From Planctomycetota bacterium (lineage in GTDB: Bacteria > Planctomycetota > B15-G4), in contig JAJDEP010000007.1 of assembly GCA_029259715.1 (NCBI GenBank), positions 1-64,000 on the forward strand: DNA of 64,000 nt. Direction: 5' to 3'. The translations under genes and the position numbers were made by a program. Below the pieces are notes generated by a model. The model was not told the DNA's origin. It searched no databases and saw only the letters and a program-made list of their open reading frames with translations. Below, in pieces: positions 1 through 7,803 of the stretch; the first letter of the stretch is position 1; each line of letters begins with the position of its first letter.

Positions 1-306
1 GCGCATCTCGGGCATCTCGCTCATGAAGAAGCGGTTGTCCGGCTCGTGGCTGCCGAAGAAGACGACGGTGGACTCGAAAGCCTCGCCGGTGCGCAGCGAC
101 GTGCCCTCGATGGTCAGGCGCGTGTAGACGCCGCCTTCGATCGGGTAGTCGTGCTGGAAGGTTTCCTTGGCGATCACGTGGCCGTGGACGGCCTGGTCGG
201 TGATCTCCATGAGTTCCTTGAGATTCATGGCCTTGATGGCCGCGCTGCTGGACGCGACCGCGACGAGCACGGCCGCGACGACGGCGAAGGGACGGATCCA
301 CTTCAT
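1..306 (-). CDS. small secreted protein, paralogue of the 2485-3081 gene (partial, runs off left edge)
   Basis: The reverse strand is open from an ATG at 306 to the window edge (102 codons, C-terminus missing). Residues 1-23 form a signal peptide (MKWIRP, an Ala/Val-rich core, then SSSAA). The mature part matches the gene at 2485-3081 closely: both have the order MxLKExMxI, a VHG element, IAKETF, VYT+LTI and GSH[DE]P. The family is not one I can name. Because its paralogue sits just upstream of a matrixin-type protease, this copy may lead a second such unit beyond the left edge; that is inference. The 293 bases between it and the protease gene hold a terminator-like hairpin, so it probably has its own promoter. 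Confidence 0.75.
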   Translation of the reverse strand, partial: MKWIRPFAVVAAVLVAVASSSAAIKAMNLKELMEITDQAVHGHVIAKETFQHDYPIEGGVYTRLTIEGTSLRTGEAFESTVVFFGSHEPDNRFFMSEMPEMR

Positions 307-523
307 GACGAGATGCCTCGCTGGGAGGGAGGAGGACCTCGGTCACGCCGGAGCGGTGGCCGGGATCCGATTCACGGGACGGGGGGAGGAGAGGATGGAG
401 CGCTGTTTCACCGAGGGCCAGATTCGGGGCCGACCCACCGGACATCACGCTGCCGCTGCAACTATAGGCCGGGATCTCCGTTCCAACCAGTCATTCACCC
501 CGCCTGGCGGCTTGAAACGGCGC

Positions 524-555
524 GGGCCCGCCCGCCTGTGGAGGCGGACGGGCCC
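524..555 (-). terminator. terminator-like hairpin after the matrixin/TIG gene
   Basis: A 13-bp stem (524-536 with 543-555, one mismatch) closes a six-base loop about 45 bases past the protease stop codon. The T-tract on the transcribed strand is poor, so factor-independent termination is plausible but not certain. The rest of the 307-599 interval shows nothing else I can name. Confidence 0.5.
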
Positions 556-599
556 GTTCTCTCCCCGAGAGGAGAGGTGACGGCCGAAGTGACGTCTCC

Positions 600-2471
600 C
601 TACGGGATGGTCAGCTTCAGACCGTTGCTCGCCGTGTGTCCGAACGGCCCGGTGACGTCTTCCACCCACATCTGGTGGAACACTTCGAGACCGGCCGCCG
701 AGGCCGGGATCGTCAACGGGATGTGCACTTCACCCGATCCGTCGGTCACCACGACCGCGAGGATCAGCCACGGGAAGACGTACAGCGTACCCGTCTCCAG
801 CGGCAGTGAGGCTTCCGTCAGACCGATGAACCAGATCACCGGGGCGCTGGTGGCCGCGTTGGTCAGGTCCAGCGTGCCGCCTGCACCCAACGGCGTCAGG
901 TCGCCCGTGCCCGCGAGCACCGGCGCGCCGAGACCGCCGGCGAGTCCGGGGCCGATGTCCTCGAATGAGCCGCCGAAGCCGTCGTAGGTGTACCCGCCCA
1001 CGATGGTGTCGGTGCCCGAGCCCTGCATGAACACGTCGACCGTCGCGCCGGGGGTACCGGCCGGGGTCTCGCAGGTCAGCTCGGTCATGCTCACGACCTG
1101 GATGTTCGTCGCAGCAACGCCGTCGAACTTGATGTTGAACACCGGCACCACGTTCGGGCCCGTGATGGTCACCGTCTCACCGCCCGCGGCAGCGCCCGTA
1201 TTGGGCGTCACGGCGTTGATGTCGATGGCCGGGTTGGGACCGTAGGTGTAGGAGTTGAACTTCGTGGCCGTCCCATCGGCGTTGGTCACCGCGATGTCGA
1301 CGATCTCACCGTTGGTGCCCGGAGGCGCGGTGATGGTCATCAGACCGGCGTTGACCACGTTGAAATTGATCGCCGGAGTCCCGTCGAACGTCACCGCCGT
1401 GGCGCCGTCGAAGTTGATGCCCTCCATGGTGATCACCGTGTAACCGGCATTCGGACCGTCTTCCGGGCTGAACTCACCGATGACCGGCGGTTGCGGCGAG
1501 CCGTCGTCGAGGTCGAAGGGATGACCCGGCGACAGCGACTGGTGGCCCGACTGGTTGCGCTGGACGTGAACGTCGCCGTCCTGCACACCCGCCGGAATGG
1601 TCACGTTGATGACCGTGCCGCCACCGCTGCTCGAGACACCGGTCACCTTGGTGGGCGTCCCGTTGCTGCTCTGCTTGGTGAACCACACCTGGTTGTTGGT
1701 GCCCGAGAAGTTCGTCCCCGTGATGGTCATGACCTGACCGATGAGGAAGCTCCCGGAGAGCCCGGTGATGTCCGGCTTCGTGGCCGAGGCCACGCCGTAG
1801 ATCGCCTGGACGCCGGCGGCGTCGTCGCTCGAGATCGAACGCTGCGACGTGCAGACGAAGCAACCCGCGTTCATGGTCGGGCTGCCGCCGGCCACACTGT
1901 GGTTCAACCCGAGCGCGTGACCGTGCTCGTGGCAACCCACGCCCTGCAGATCGGTGTGACTGCCGCTGATGCCGCCCGGGCCGTCATTCCAGGTCCACGG
2001 GTCGCGGTAGTAGCGGATGCGCCAGCTGCTGCCCGACCGCTGGTGGAAGGCGTAGGTGCTGCCACCGTCGAGGTCGAGCTGCCGGTGCACTTCGATGTAG
2101 TTGCTCGTGGACGTCGTGGTGCCCTGGAAGCTGGTCTCGAAGTTGCTACCGCCGCTGCCGATGAGGTTGCCGCTGTCACCGCCACCGGAGCCGTGGGCGC
2201 TGCTGCCCCACTCGGCCACGGCCTTCCAGATCGCCATGACGGCGCCCTGGGCGCCGGGGTAGTCGATGTGGGGGGTCTGATTGTCGTTGGCTTGCGAGTC
2301 GGTGAAGTTGTTGTTCACGCGATACTGGTTGTTGGTCACCGAGAGGCTGTGACCCAACAGGGCGAAGCCCTCCGCATGCGACGCCTTGGTCGTGACGGAC
2401 AGGCCCGTGGTCAGCGAGAGGCCCAGGGCGAGCCCGAGCGTGCCGACGATCGTCTTGGTCATATTTCGCAT
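600..2471 (-). CDS. secreted matrixin-type metalloprotease with TIG repeats
   Basis: A 623-residue exported protein. Residues 1-33 are a signal peptide. HEHGHALGLNH at 181-191 is the metzincin zinc site (HExxHxxGxxH); Met200 in SPTMNAG is the likely Met-turn, and the DDAAGVQAIYG stretch after it is typical of matrixins (M10). Three IPT/TIG beta-sandwich repeats follow at roughly 236-320, 330-415 and 417-495. The last ~115 residues form a domain also present at the end of the 10730-12865 protein. ATG 2471 is preceded by AAGGAG nine bases upstream. The 2485-3081 gene ends 13 bases before it, so the two are probably co-transcribed. It likely cleaves extracellular or surface protein; the substrate is unknown. 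Confidence 0.88.
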   Translation of the reverse strand: MRNMTKTIVGTLGLALGLSLTTGLSVTTKASHAEGFALLGHSLSVTNNQYRVNNNFTDSQANDNQTPHIDYPGAQGAVMAIWKAVAEWGSSAHGSGGGDSGNLIGSGGSNFETSFQGTTTSTSNYIEVHRQLDLDGGSTYAFHQRSGSSWRIRYYRDPWTWNDGPGGISGSHTDLQGVGCHEHGHALGLNHSVAGGSPTMNAGCFVCTSQRSISSDDAAGVQAIYGVASATKPDITGLSGSFLIGQVMTITGTNFSGTNNQVWFTKQSSNGTPTKVTGVSSSGGGTVINVTIPAGVQDGDVHVQRNQSGHQSLSPGHPFDLDDGSPQPPVIGEFSPEDGPNAGYTVITMEGINFDGATAVTFDGTPAINFNVVNAGLMTITAPPGTNGEIVDIAVTNADGTATKFNSYTYGPNPAIDINAVTPNTGAAAGGETVTITGPNVVPVFNIKFDGVAATNIQVVSMTELTCETPAGTPGATVDVFMQGSGTDTIVGGYTYDGFGGSFEDIGPGLAGGLGAPVLAGTGDLTPLGAGGTLDLTNAATSAPVIWFIGLTEASLPLETGTLYVFPWLILAVVVTDGSGEVHIPLTIPASAAGLEVFHQMWVEDVTGPFGHTASNGLKLTIP

Positions 2472-2484
2472 CGTTCGGCTCTCC

Positions 2485-3081
2485 TTACTTCTGGGCCTGA
2501 GGCTGGGCGGACGAACCCTGCGCGGCCGCCAGTCGCTCGGCCTTGATCAGTTCGTGCGTGTCCTCGATGCGGCGCACGGCCTCGTCGAGGCGCGTGTTCG
2601 CGGGGAAGGCATAGCCGTCGCCCTTGCCGATGATCACCGGCACGCCGAAGCCACGCTCGACGCGGTAGACGCCCTGCCAGTTGTCCACGATGTTCTGGCC
2701 GCGGTCGACCTTGTCGTGGATCTGGTCGTCGTCGAAGTAGAACACGACCACTTCGCCGCCGATGCGCGTGTCGCGCAGGTCGGGAGCTTCGCTGTGGACG
2801 AAATCGTCCTTCGGGTCGTGGCTGCCCATGAAGATCACCTCGGTGGTCTCGCCGCGCATACCGCCGCGCAGCGCGTCACCCTGGATGGTGAGCTTGGTGT
2901 AGACCGTCTCGGGCAGCGGCTCGTCGCTGCGGAAGGTCTCCTTCGCGACGATAGTGCCGTGCAGCACCTCGTGCGAAATGGACATGTACTCCTTCAAGCT
3001 CATCGGCCGGATGGATGCGCTCGTCGACATGACGAGGAACAGCGCACCCAGCGCGAAGATGACGGAACGGGACCGGCGCAT
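2485..3081 (-). CDS. small secreted protein upstream of the matrixin gene
   Basis: A 198-residue protein with an N-terminal signal peptide (MRRSRS, a hydrophobic stretch, then STSAS). I do not recognise a named family. It is a full-length paralogue of the fragment at 1-306, sharing the MSLKEYM-like start, the HGTIVAKETF region, the VYTKLTI strand and the GSHDP turn. A central VVVFYFDDD strand and a Gln/Ala-rich tail follow. I chose ATG 3081 over an upstream ATG at 3123 because AAGGAGG lies just before it and the signal peptide starts there. It directly precedes the matrixin gene, so it may be a partner, chaperone or inhibitor of the protease; this is a guess from context. Confidence 0.82.
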   Translation of the reverse strand: MRRSRSVIFALGALFLVMSTSASIRPMSLKEYMSISHEVLHGTIVAKETFRSDEPLPETVYTKLTIQGDALRGGMRGETTEVIFMGSHDPKDDFVHSEAPDLRDTRIGGEVVVFYFDDDQIHDKVDRGQNIVDNWQGVYRVERGFGVPVIIGKGDGYAFPANTRLDEAVRRIEDTHELIKAERLAAAQGSSAQPQAQK

Positions 3082-3430
3082 GGACAGCCTCCTTCGGGTG
3101 AAAGGCGCTCGGAGGTCGGCCACGCGGAAATGTGTGCGTGGAGTCAGGCCTTGGAGCGGGACGCAGGGACAGGGAGTTCGGGGAGAGTGTCGGCGCGGAT
3201 GACTTTCGGGGTCTCACACCAACGCTGTGAGTATAAGCCGAATTCCGGGGATTGCGGTGGCTTGCAACGCATCCGCAGGCCCCACTCCGGAGCCCGTCGA
3301 AGTGCCCAGTGGGTGGAAAAACCCATGCCATTGCCCGCATTCGACGCTCATCGGTCCGATGAGGCCGGAATTCACCGCGTCTGCACGAGCTGACGGAGAG
3401 GTCGATCGCTCCGCCCCTCCGGCGGATTCG
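3082..3430. other. 349-base gap: leader of the 2485-3081 gene and end of the folE operon
   Basis: No gene is supported here; the open frames have no coding-like features. It holds the presumed promoter and ~140-base leader of the small secreted protein gene. A short GC-rich hairpin at 3410-3426 (6-bp stem, 5-base loop) lies just past the folE stop, without a T-tract. Confidence 0.5.
3230..3235 (-). promoter_or_regulatory. possible -10 box (TATACT) for the small secreted protein/matrixin unit
   Basis: TATACT on the reverse strand, about 150 bases before the start at 3081, in a locally AT-richer spot. No convincing -35 hexamer is seen at 16-18 bases, so this is only a candidate. Confidence 0.35.
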
Positions 3431-4084
3431 TCAGCCCCGCAGGAACGACATCCACTCGTTGCGCGTTTCCGCGCACGACTTGAAGGTGCCGCGGACCGCC
3501 GAGGTCACCATGGCCGAGCCCGGCTTGCGCACGCCGCGCATGGTCATGCAGGTGTGCGTCGCCTCGAGGACCACGCCGACGCCCTGGGGCTCGAGACGGT
3601 CCATGAGCAGGTCGGCGATCTGCGACGTGAGCCGCTCCTGCACCTGCAGGCGCCGCGCGAAGCCTTCCACCACCCGGGCGATCTTGCTCAGCCCGACGAT
3701 GTGACCGTTGGGGACGTAGGCCACGTGCGCCTTGCCCATGAACGGCATCATGTGGTGCTCGCACATCGACTCGAAGGCGATGTCCCGCACGACGACCATC
3801 TCGTGGTGGCCCTCCGAGAAGACCACTTCGAGGTGGTGTCCCGGGTCCTGCTGGGCCCCGGACAGGATCTCCGCGTACATGCGCGCCACGCGATCGGGGG
3901 TCCCCAGCAGTCCCTCGCGGGTGGGGTCCTCGCCCACGGCCGCCAGCAGGCTGCGCACGGCGGCCTCGACGGCGGGGCCGTCAACCGGGCGGATTCCCGC
4001 TCCACTCCCCGCGGCCGAGACCGGGGCGTCGGTCGAGGGCGTGTCGGTCGACGGGGTCTTGCGAGCCTCTTCGGACGTGGTCAT
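3431..4084 (-). CDS. folE: GTP cyclohydrolase I
   Basis: Converts GTP to 7,8-dihydroneopterin triphosphate, the first step of folate (and other pterin) synthesis, in the cytoplasm. The 217-residue sequence has the family core from about residue 37: CEHHMMPF supplies Cys108 and His111, and Cys179 in THTCMTMRG completes the zinc site. [10 protein letters not shown] and QVQERLT are also family signatures. The first ~35 residues are a Ser/Thr/Ala-rich extension not needed for the fold. Its ATG overlaps the dsbD stop codon (ATGA, 4081-4084), so it is the last gene of the ispG-dsbD-folE operon and probably translationally coupled. Confidence 0.97.
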   Translation of the reverse strand: MTTSEEARKTPSTDTPSTDAPVSAAGSGAGIRPVDGPAVEAAVRSLLAAVGEDPTREGLLGTPDRVARMYAEILSGAQQDPGHHLEVVFSEGHHEMVVVRDIAFESMCEHHMMPFMGKAHVAYVPNGHIVGLSKIARVVEGFARRLQVQERLTSQIADLLMDRLEPQGVGVVLEATHTCMTMRGVRKPGSAMVTSAVRGTFKSCAETRNEWMSFLRG

Positions 4085-6012
4085 TTGGCTTCCAGGAAGG
4101 CGATGAATGATTCGAGGTCGAGGCCCGGTGAATAGCCCATCTTGTGGATCACGCTGCCGTCGGGCTCGAGCAACACGTAGAGCGGCAGGGTCACCGACTC
4201 GTAGCTGTTCATCATGATCTGCTGATTGCGAAGGTCACCGGCCCGGTGCGGTTCGTCGCGACGATCAGTGTAGAGCCGCACCGGCACCACCTGTCCGATG
4301 GCCACGACGAATTCCTCCTCGGAGAAGATCGTCTTCTCGACGAGGCGGCAGTTCTGGCAGGAACGGCCGGTGAAGTCGACGAACACGTTGAGGCCGGACT
4401 CCCGCGCGACCGCCAGGCCCGCGTCGAGATCGTCGAGCCAGGGGATGGGATCGGCGTGACGGCCGTCGGCTCCATAGGCCCGCGCCGGCAGGTACGACTC
4501 CGTCCAGCCGTCGAGCAGGCGCCCCCCCAGGCCGAGGCCGAGGTAGATCAGCAGGGCGATCAGGCCGAGGCCCACCACGGTGCGCGGCAGGCGCGCGCGC
4601 TTGCCCGGGATGTCGTGAGGCAGGCGGAAGGCGCCGAACACGTACAGCGCCATGGCGGCGACGACGGCCATGATCATGACCAGCATCACCGGCCGCGTGA
4701 GCCACTCCTTGCCCCACACCAGGTCGGCCGTGGAGAAGAACTTGAGCGCCGCGATGATCTCGATGAACCCGAGCATCACCTTCACCGTGACCATCCACCC
4801 GCCGGCCCCCGGCAGCGCGTTGAGGGCGCCGGGAAACAAGGCCAGCAACACGAAGGGTAGGGCGAAGGCCGCCGAGTAGGCGAGCATGCCGGCCACCATG
4901 AAGGCGGGCTCGCCCGTGCTGGTGAGTTGGGCCAGCAGCGCGCCGACGATGGGCACGGTGCAGGTGAACGCCGTCACCGTGAACACGAAGCCCATCACGA
5001 ACACCGGCGCATAACCGGGCGCTGACGCCCCGCCACCCGAGGCACGCTTCACCAGGAAGGCCGGCGGCTGCAGGTCGAAGAAGCCGAGCAACGACACGCC
5101 GAAGAAGACGAACAGCGCGCCGATGGCGATGTTCATCCAGGGATTGGTGGCCACCCCCTGCACCGAGCTCGCGCCGAAGACCAGCGCCATGGCCATGCCG
5201 AACCCGGTGTAGGTGGCGACGATGCCGAGCCCGTAGGCCAGGGCGTAGCGGGTCCCGCCGCCACCGCTCTCGCCGCGCTTGGCGAAGAAGGAGACGGTGA
5301 TCGGGATCATCGGGAAGACACAGGGGGTCAGCAGCGAGACGAACCCCTCCAACACCGCGAGCCCCAGGAACAGCCACAGATCGCCGGCCTCCAGGGCATT
5401 CTCGATGCGCTCGTCGAGGCTGGAGTCGTCGCCGCCGCCGACCTGGGCGGCGCCCTCCCGCGAGACCGTGACGGGCACGGTGAACTCGGGGAACTGCGGC
5501 AGCTTGCAACCCCGGTCGTCGCAGGCCTGGTAGGTGACCCGCACGGGCAGGTCCGTGCGGCCCTCGGCCGCGTCGTCCGCCACGGCGAAGCGCGAGCGGA
5601 TCTCGAAGCGGCCTTCCCACACCTGGAAGGTCTCGTCGAGACCGGACATGTAGAGGTCCTTCTCGTCGTCCGGGTAGCGCGTGTCGCGATAGGTGAAGTG
5701 GGGCCCGACGTCGTCGCCCGCCGCGACCGCCTCGCCGTCGACGAGGGGCTCGACGCGGGTGCGGATCAGGTACTCGTCACCTTCGCTGTCGTCGGTGTAG
5801 ATGTGGTACGGCGGGTCGATGCGCACCGCGACCACGACGTCGAACTCGCCGCCGGGAGCCACCGGGGTCGCCGGCCCCGACACCTCCACGTGCACCGGGT
5901 TGCCGTCCTCGCCGGGGAAGGCGAATTGCCCCGCGGCGGACGGCACCCAGGCCGCAACGACCGCCACCACCAGGGCGAGTCGGAAGAACGTCGAACGAAC
6001 GGCCGCGATCAC
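4081..6012 (-). CDS. dsbD: thiol:disulfide interchange protein DsbD
   Basis: Carries electrons from cytoplasmic thioredoxin across the inner membrane to periplasmic disulfide reductases. All three parts are present in 643 residues: a signal peptide (1-28), the periplasmic alpha domain with Cys164 and Cys169, a multi-span membrane domain whose two redox cysteines are Cys231 (TPCVFPMIP) and Cys351, and a C-terminal thioredoxin-like domain with SCQNC (Cys552/Cys555). The start is GTG at 6012, 24 bases after ispG ends. It implies a Gram-negative cell plan with a periplasm that needs reducing power, for example for cytochrome c maturation or disulfide isomerisation. Confidence 0.96.
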   Translation of the reverse strand: MIAAVRSTFFRLALVVAVVAAWVPSAAGQFAFPGEDGNPVHVEVSGPATPVAPGGEFDVVVAVRIDPPYHIYTDDSEGDEYLIRTRVEPLVDGEAVAAGDDVGPHFTYRDTRYPDDEKDLYMSGLDETFQVWEGRFEIRSRFAVADDAAEGRTDLPVRVTYQACDDRGCKLPQFPEFTVPVTVSREGAAQVGGGDDSSLDERIENALEAGDLWLFLGLAVLEGFVSLLTPCVFPMIPITVSFFAKRGESGGGGTRYALAYGLGIVATYTGFGMAMALVFGASSVQGVATNPWMNIAIGALFVFFGVSLLGFFDLQPPAFLVKRASGGGASAPGYAPVFVMGFVFTVTAFTCTVPIVGALLAQLTSTGEPAFMVAGMLAYSAAFALPFVLLALFPGALNALPGAGGWMVTVKVMLGFIEIIAALKFFSTADLVWGKEWLTRPVMLVMIMAVVAAMALYVFGAFRLPHDIPGKRARLPRTVVGLGLIALLIYLGLGLGGRLLDGWTESYLPARAYGADGRHADPIPWLDDLDAGLAVARESGLNVFVDFTGRSCQNCRLVEKTIFSEEEFVVAIGQVVPVRLYTDRRDEPHRAGDLRNQQIMMNSYESVTLPLYVLLEPDGSVIHKMGYSPGLDLESFIAFLEAK

Positions 6013-6036
6013 CGGGCTGTGCTCAAGGGTGCGACC

Positions 6037-7158
6037 TCAGCGCTCGCCGACCGGCGCGGCGTCCGTGAGCGCTTCGGCGGCATCCCGCTCGGCCGCCCGC
6101 TCCTTCTCGATCTCGGCGATCTCCTCGAGCAGGGCGCTGACGATCTCGCTCTCCTTCACCTTGCGGACCGTCTTGCCGTTGCGGAACAGCAGTCCCTCGC
6201 CCGCGCCGCCGGCGATGCCGATGTCGGCCTCGCGGGCCTCGCCCGGTCCGTTCACCGCGCAGCCCAGAACGGAGATCTTCACCGGCAGGGTGCACTTGCC
6301 CAGGGCTTCCCGCACCTCGCCCACGATCTTCTCGAGGTCGATGTCGATGCGGCCGCAGGTGGGGCAGGCGATGATCTCGGGCGACGTGACGCGCACGCCC
6401 GTGGCCTTCAACAGGTCGTAGGCCACGGGCATCTCGACCTCGGGTTCCGCCGTGAGCGAGACGCGGATGGTGTCGCCGAGGCCCGCGAGCAACATGGCCC
6501 CGATGCCCGCCGACGACTTGATCACGCCGTAGGGCGGGTCGCCGGCCTCGGTGATGCCGATGTGCAGCGGCACGTCCGACTGCACGGCGAAGGCCTGGTT
6601 GGCGGTCAACGCCGATTCGACGTCGGTGCTCTTGATGGAGACGATGATCTTCTCGACGCCCGACTCCCGCGCGAAGGCCACGTGGCGCAAGGCCGACTCG
6701 GCCAGCGCCTCGGGCGACGGCCAGCCGTGCTTCTCGAGCAGGTCCTTCTCCAGCGAACCGCTGTTGACCCCGATGCGGATGGCCGTGCCCTTGTCCCGCG
6801 CGGCCGCGAGCACCTCGCGCACCTTCTTCTCGCTGCCGATGTTGCCCGGGTTGATGCGCACCTTGTCGGCCCCATGGGCGATGGCAGCGAGGGCCATCTT
6901 GTGGTTGAAGTGGATGTCCGCGATGAAGGGCACGTCCATGGCCCGCATGAAGGCGGGGATGTTGTCCGCGGAGATCTGGTCGGGGATGGTCACCCGCACG
7001 AGCTCGGCGCCGACCTCCTGCATGCGCAGGATCTGGGCCACCGTCGCTTCGACGTCCTGGCTGTCCGTGGTCGTCATCGACTGGACCCGGACCGGGTAGT
7101 CGCTGCCGATCATCAACTTGCCGACGGGGACCTGGATGGTTTTGCGGCGCACGACCAT
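6037..7158 (-). CDS. ispG: 4-hydroxy-3-methylbut-2-enyl diphosphate synthase
   Basis: IspG (GcpE) reductively opens MEcPP to HMBPP, the penultimate step of the MEP isoprenoid pathway, using a [4Fe-4S] cluster. The 373-residue protein has the TIM-barrel N-terminal half (QSMTTTDSQDVEATVAQI, IADIHFNHKMA, RINPGNIG) and the cluster domain with Cys265, Cys268, Cys300 and Glu307 (CPTCGRIDID and GCAVNGPGEA). ATG 7158 has CAGGAG just upstream and fits the family N-terminus (KTIQVPVGKLMIG); a longer frame to 7260 adds 34 unconserved residues. A ~25-residue charged tail extends past the usual end. It is the first gene of an operon with dsbD and folE. Confidence 0.97.
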   Translation of the reverse strand: MVVRRKTIQVPVGKLMIGSDYPVRVQSMTTTDSQDVEATVAQILRMQEVGAELVRVTIPDQISADNIPAFMRAMDVPFIADIHFNHKMALAAIAHGADKVRINPGNIGSEKKVREVLAAARDKGTAIRIGVNSGSLEKDLLEKHGWPSPEALAESALRHVAFARESGVEKIIVSIKSTDVESALTANQAFAVQSDVPLHIGITEAGDPPYGVIKSSAGIGAMLLAGLGDTIRVSLTAEPEVEMPVAYDLLKATGVRVTSPEIIACPTCGRIDIDLEKIVGEVREALGKCTLPVKISVLGCAVNGPGEAREADIGIAGGAGEGLLFRNGKTVRKVKESEIVSALLEEIAEIEKERAAERDAAEALTDAAPVGER

Positions 7159-7283
7159 CACGTTCTCCTGAGGGGCTCGAGGCAGCCGAGACGTCCGGGA
7201 ACTGGTGCGGATCGGCTCGGGAGGGCCCCATAGCTTCACCGGGGCGGTGCTTCCGGGCAAGGCGGCACGGCGGGTCCCGCCCT

Positions 7284-7739
7284 CTACGTCAGTCGGGACC
7301 CGACCAGTTGGCTCACGATCTTGCCGTCGGCCCGGCCGGACAGGCGGCTCAGGACCTCTTTCATGACCGGGCCCATGTCCTTCTTTTCCTTGGCGCCCAG
7401 ATCGGCGATCACGGCATCGACCACCACCGCCACCTCTTCCTCACTGGCCCCCTGGGGCATGTAGCGCTCCAGGATCCCGATCTGGAAGGCCTCCTTGTCG
7501 GCCAACTCCTGGCGCCCGGCCTGCTCGAAGACCTGGGCCGACTCCTTGCGCGTCTTGATGCCCCGGCGCAGCACCTTGAGGAAGAGGTCGTCAGGGATGC
7601 CGGTGCGATCGATGCCGCCGGCGATGGCCGCGTTCTTCGCGTCGGCCTGGACCATGCGCAGGACTTCCAGCTCGTCCTTGCGGCCCGCCTTCATGGCCGC
7701 CTTCACATCGTCTCGGATCGTGGTCTCGACGGTCGCCAT
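7284..7739 (-). CDS. GatB/YqeY domain protein
   Basis: A 151-residue protein of the YqeY family, related to the helical tail domain of the GatB subunit of tRNA-dependent amidotransferase. Signatures include LRMVQADAKNAAI, RRGIKTRKESAQ, ERYMPQGASEEEV and the end KIVSQLVGSRL. Such stand-alone proteins are thought to act near aminoacyl-tRNA metabolism, but the exact role is not established. ATG 7739 is chosen because the family motif begins there and a TATAAT box ends only nine bases upstream, so little or no leader fits. It lies upstream of ispG on the same strand, with about 125 bases between. Confidence 0.93.
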   Translation of the reverse strand: MATVETTIRDDVKAAMKAGRKDELEVLRMVQADAKNAAIAGGIDRTGIPDDLFLKVLRRGIKTRKESAQVFEQAGRQELADKEAFQIGILERYMPQGASEEEVAVVVDAVIADLGAKEKKDMGPVMKEVLSRLSGRADGKIVSQLVGSRLT

Positions 7740-7748
7740 GGGCCGAGG

Positions 7749-7754
7749 ATTATA
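7749..7754 (-). promoter_or_regulatory. TATAAT -10 box for the YqeY gene, implying a leaderless or nearly leaderless mRNA
   Basis: A perfect TATAAT on the reverse strand ends nine bases before the ATG at 7739. Normal spacing puts the transcript start about three bases before the ATG. No good -35 hexamer is seen. The plus strand of the same spot reads TATACT, so it might also serve the divergent HEAT-repeat gene. Confidence 0.55.
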
Positions 7755-7803
7755 CTCGCGCGCTCGCGACACTCGATGGCGAGAAGGACCGGAAGGGGAG
7801 GAT

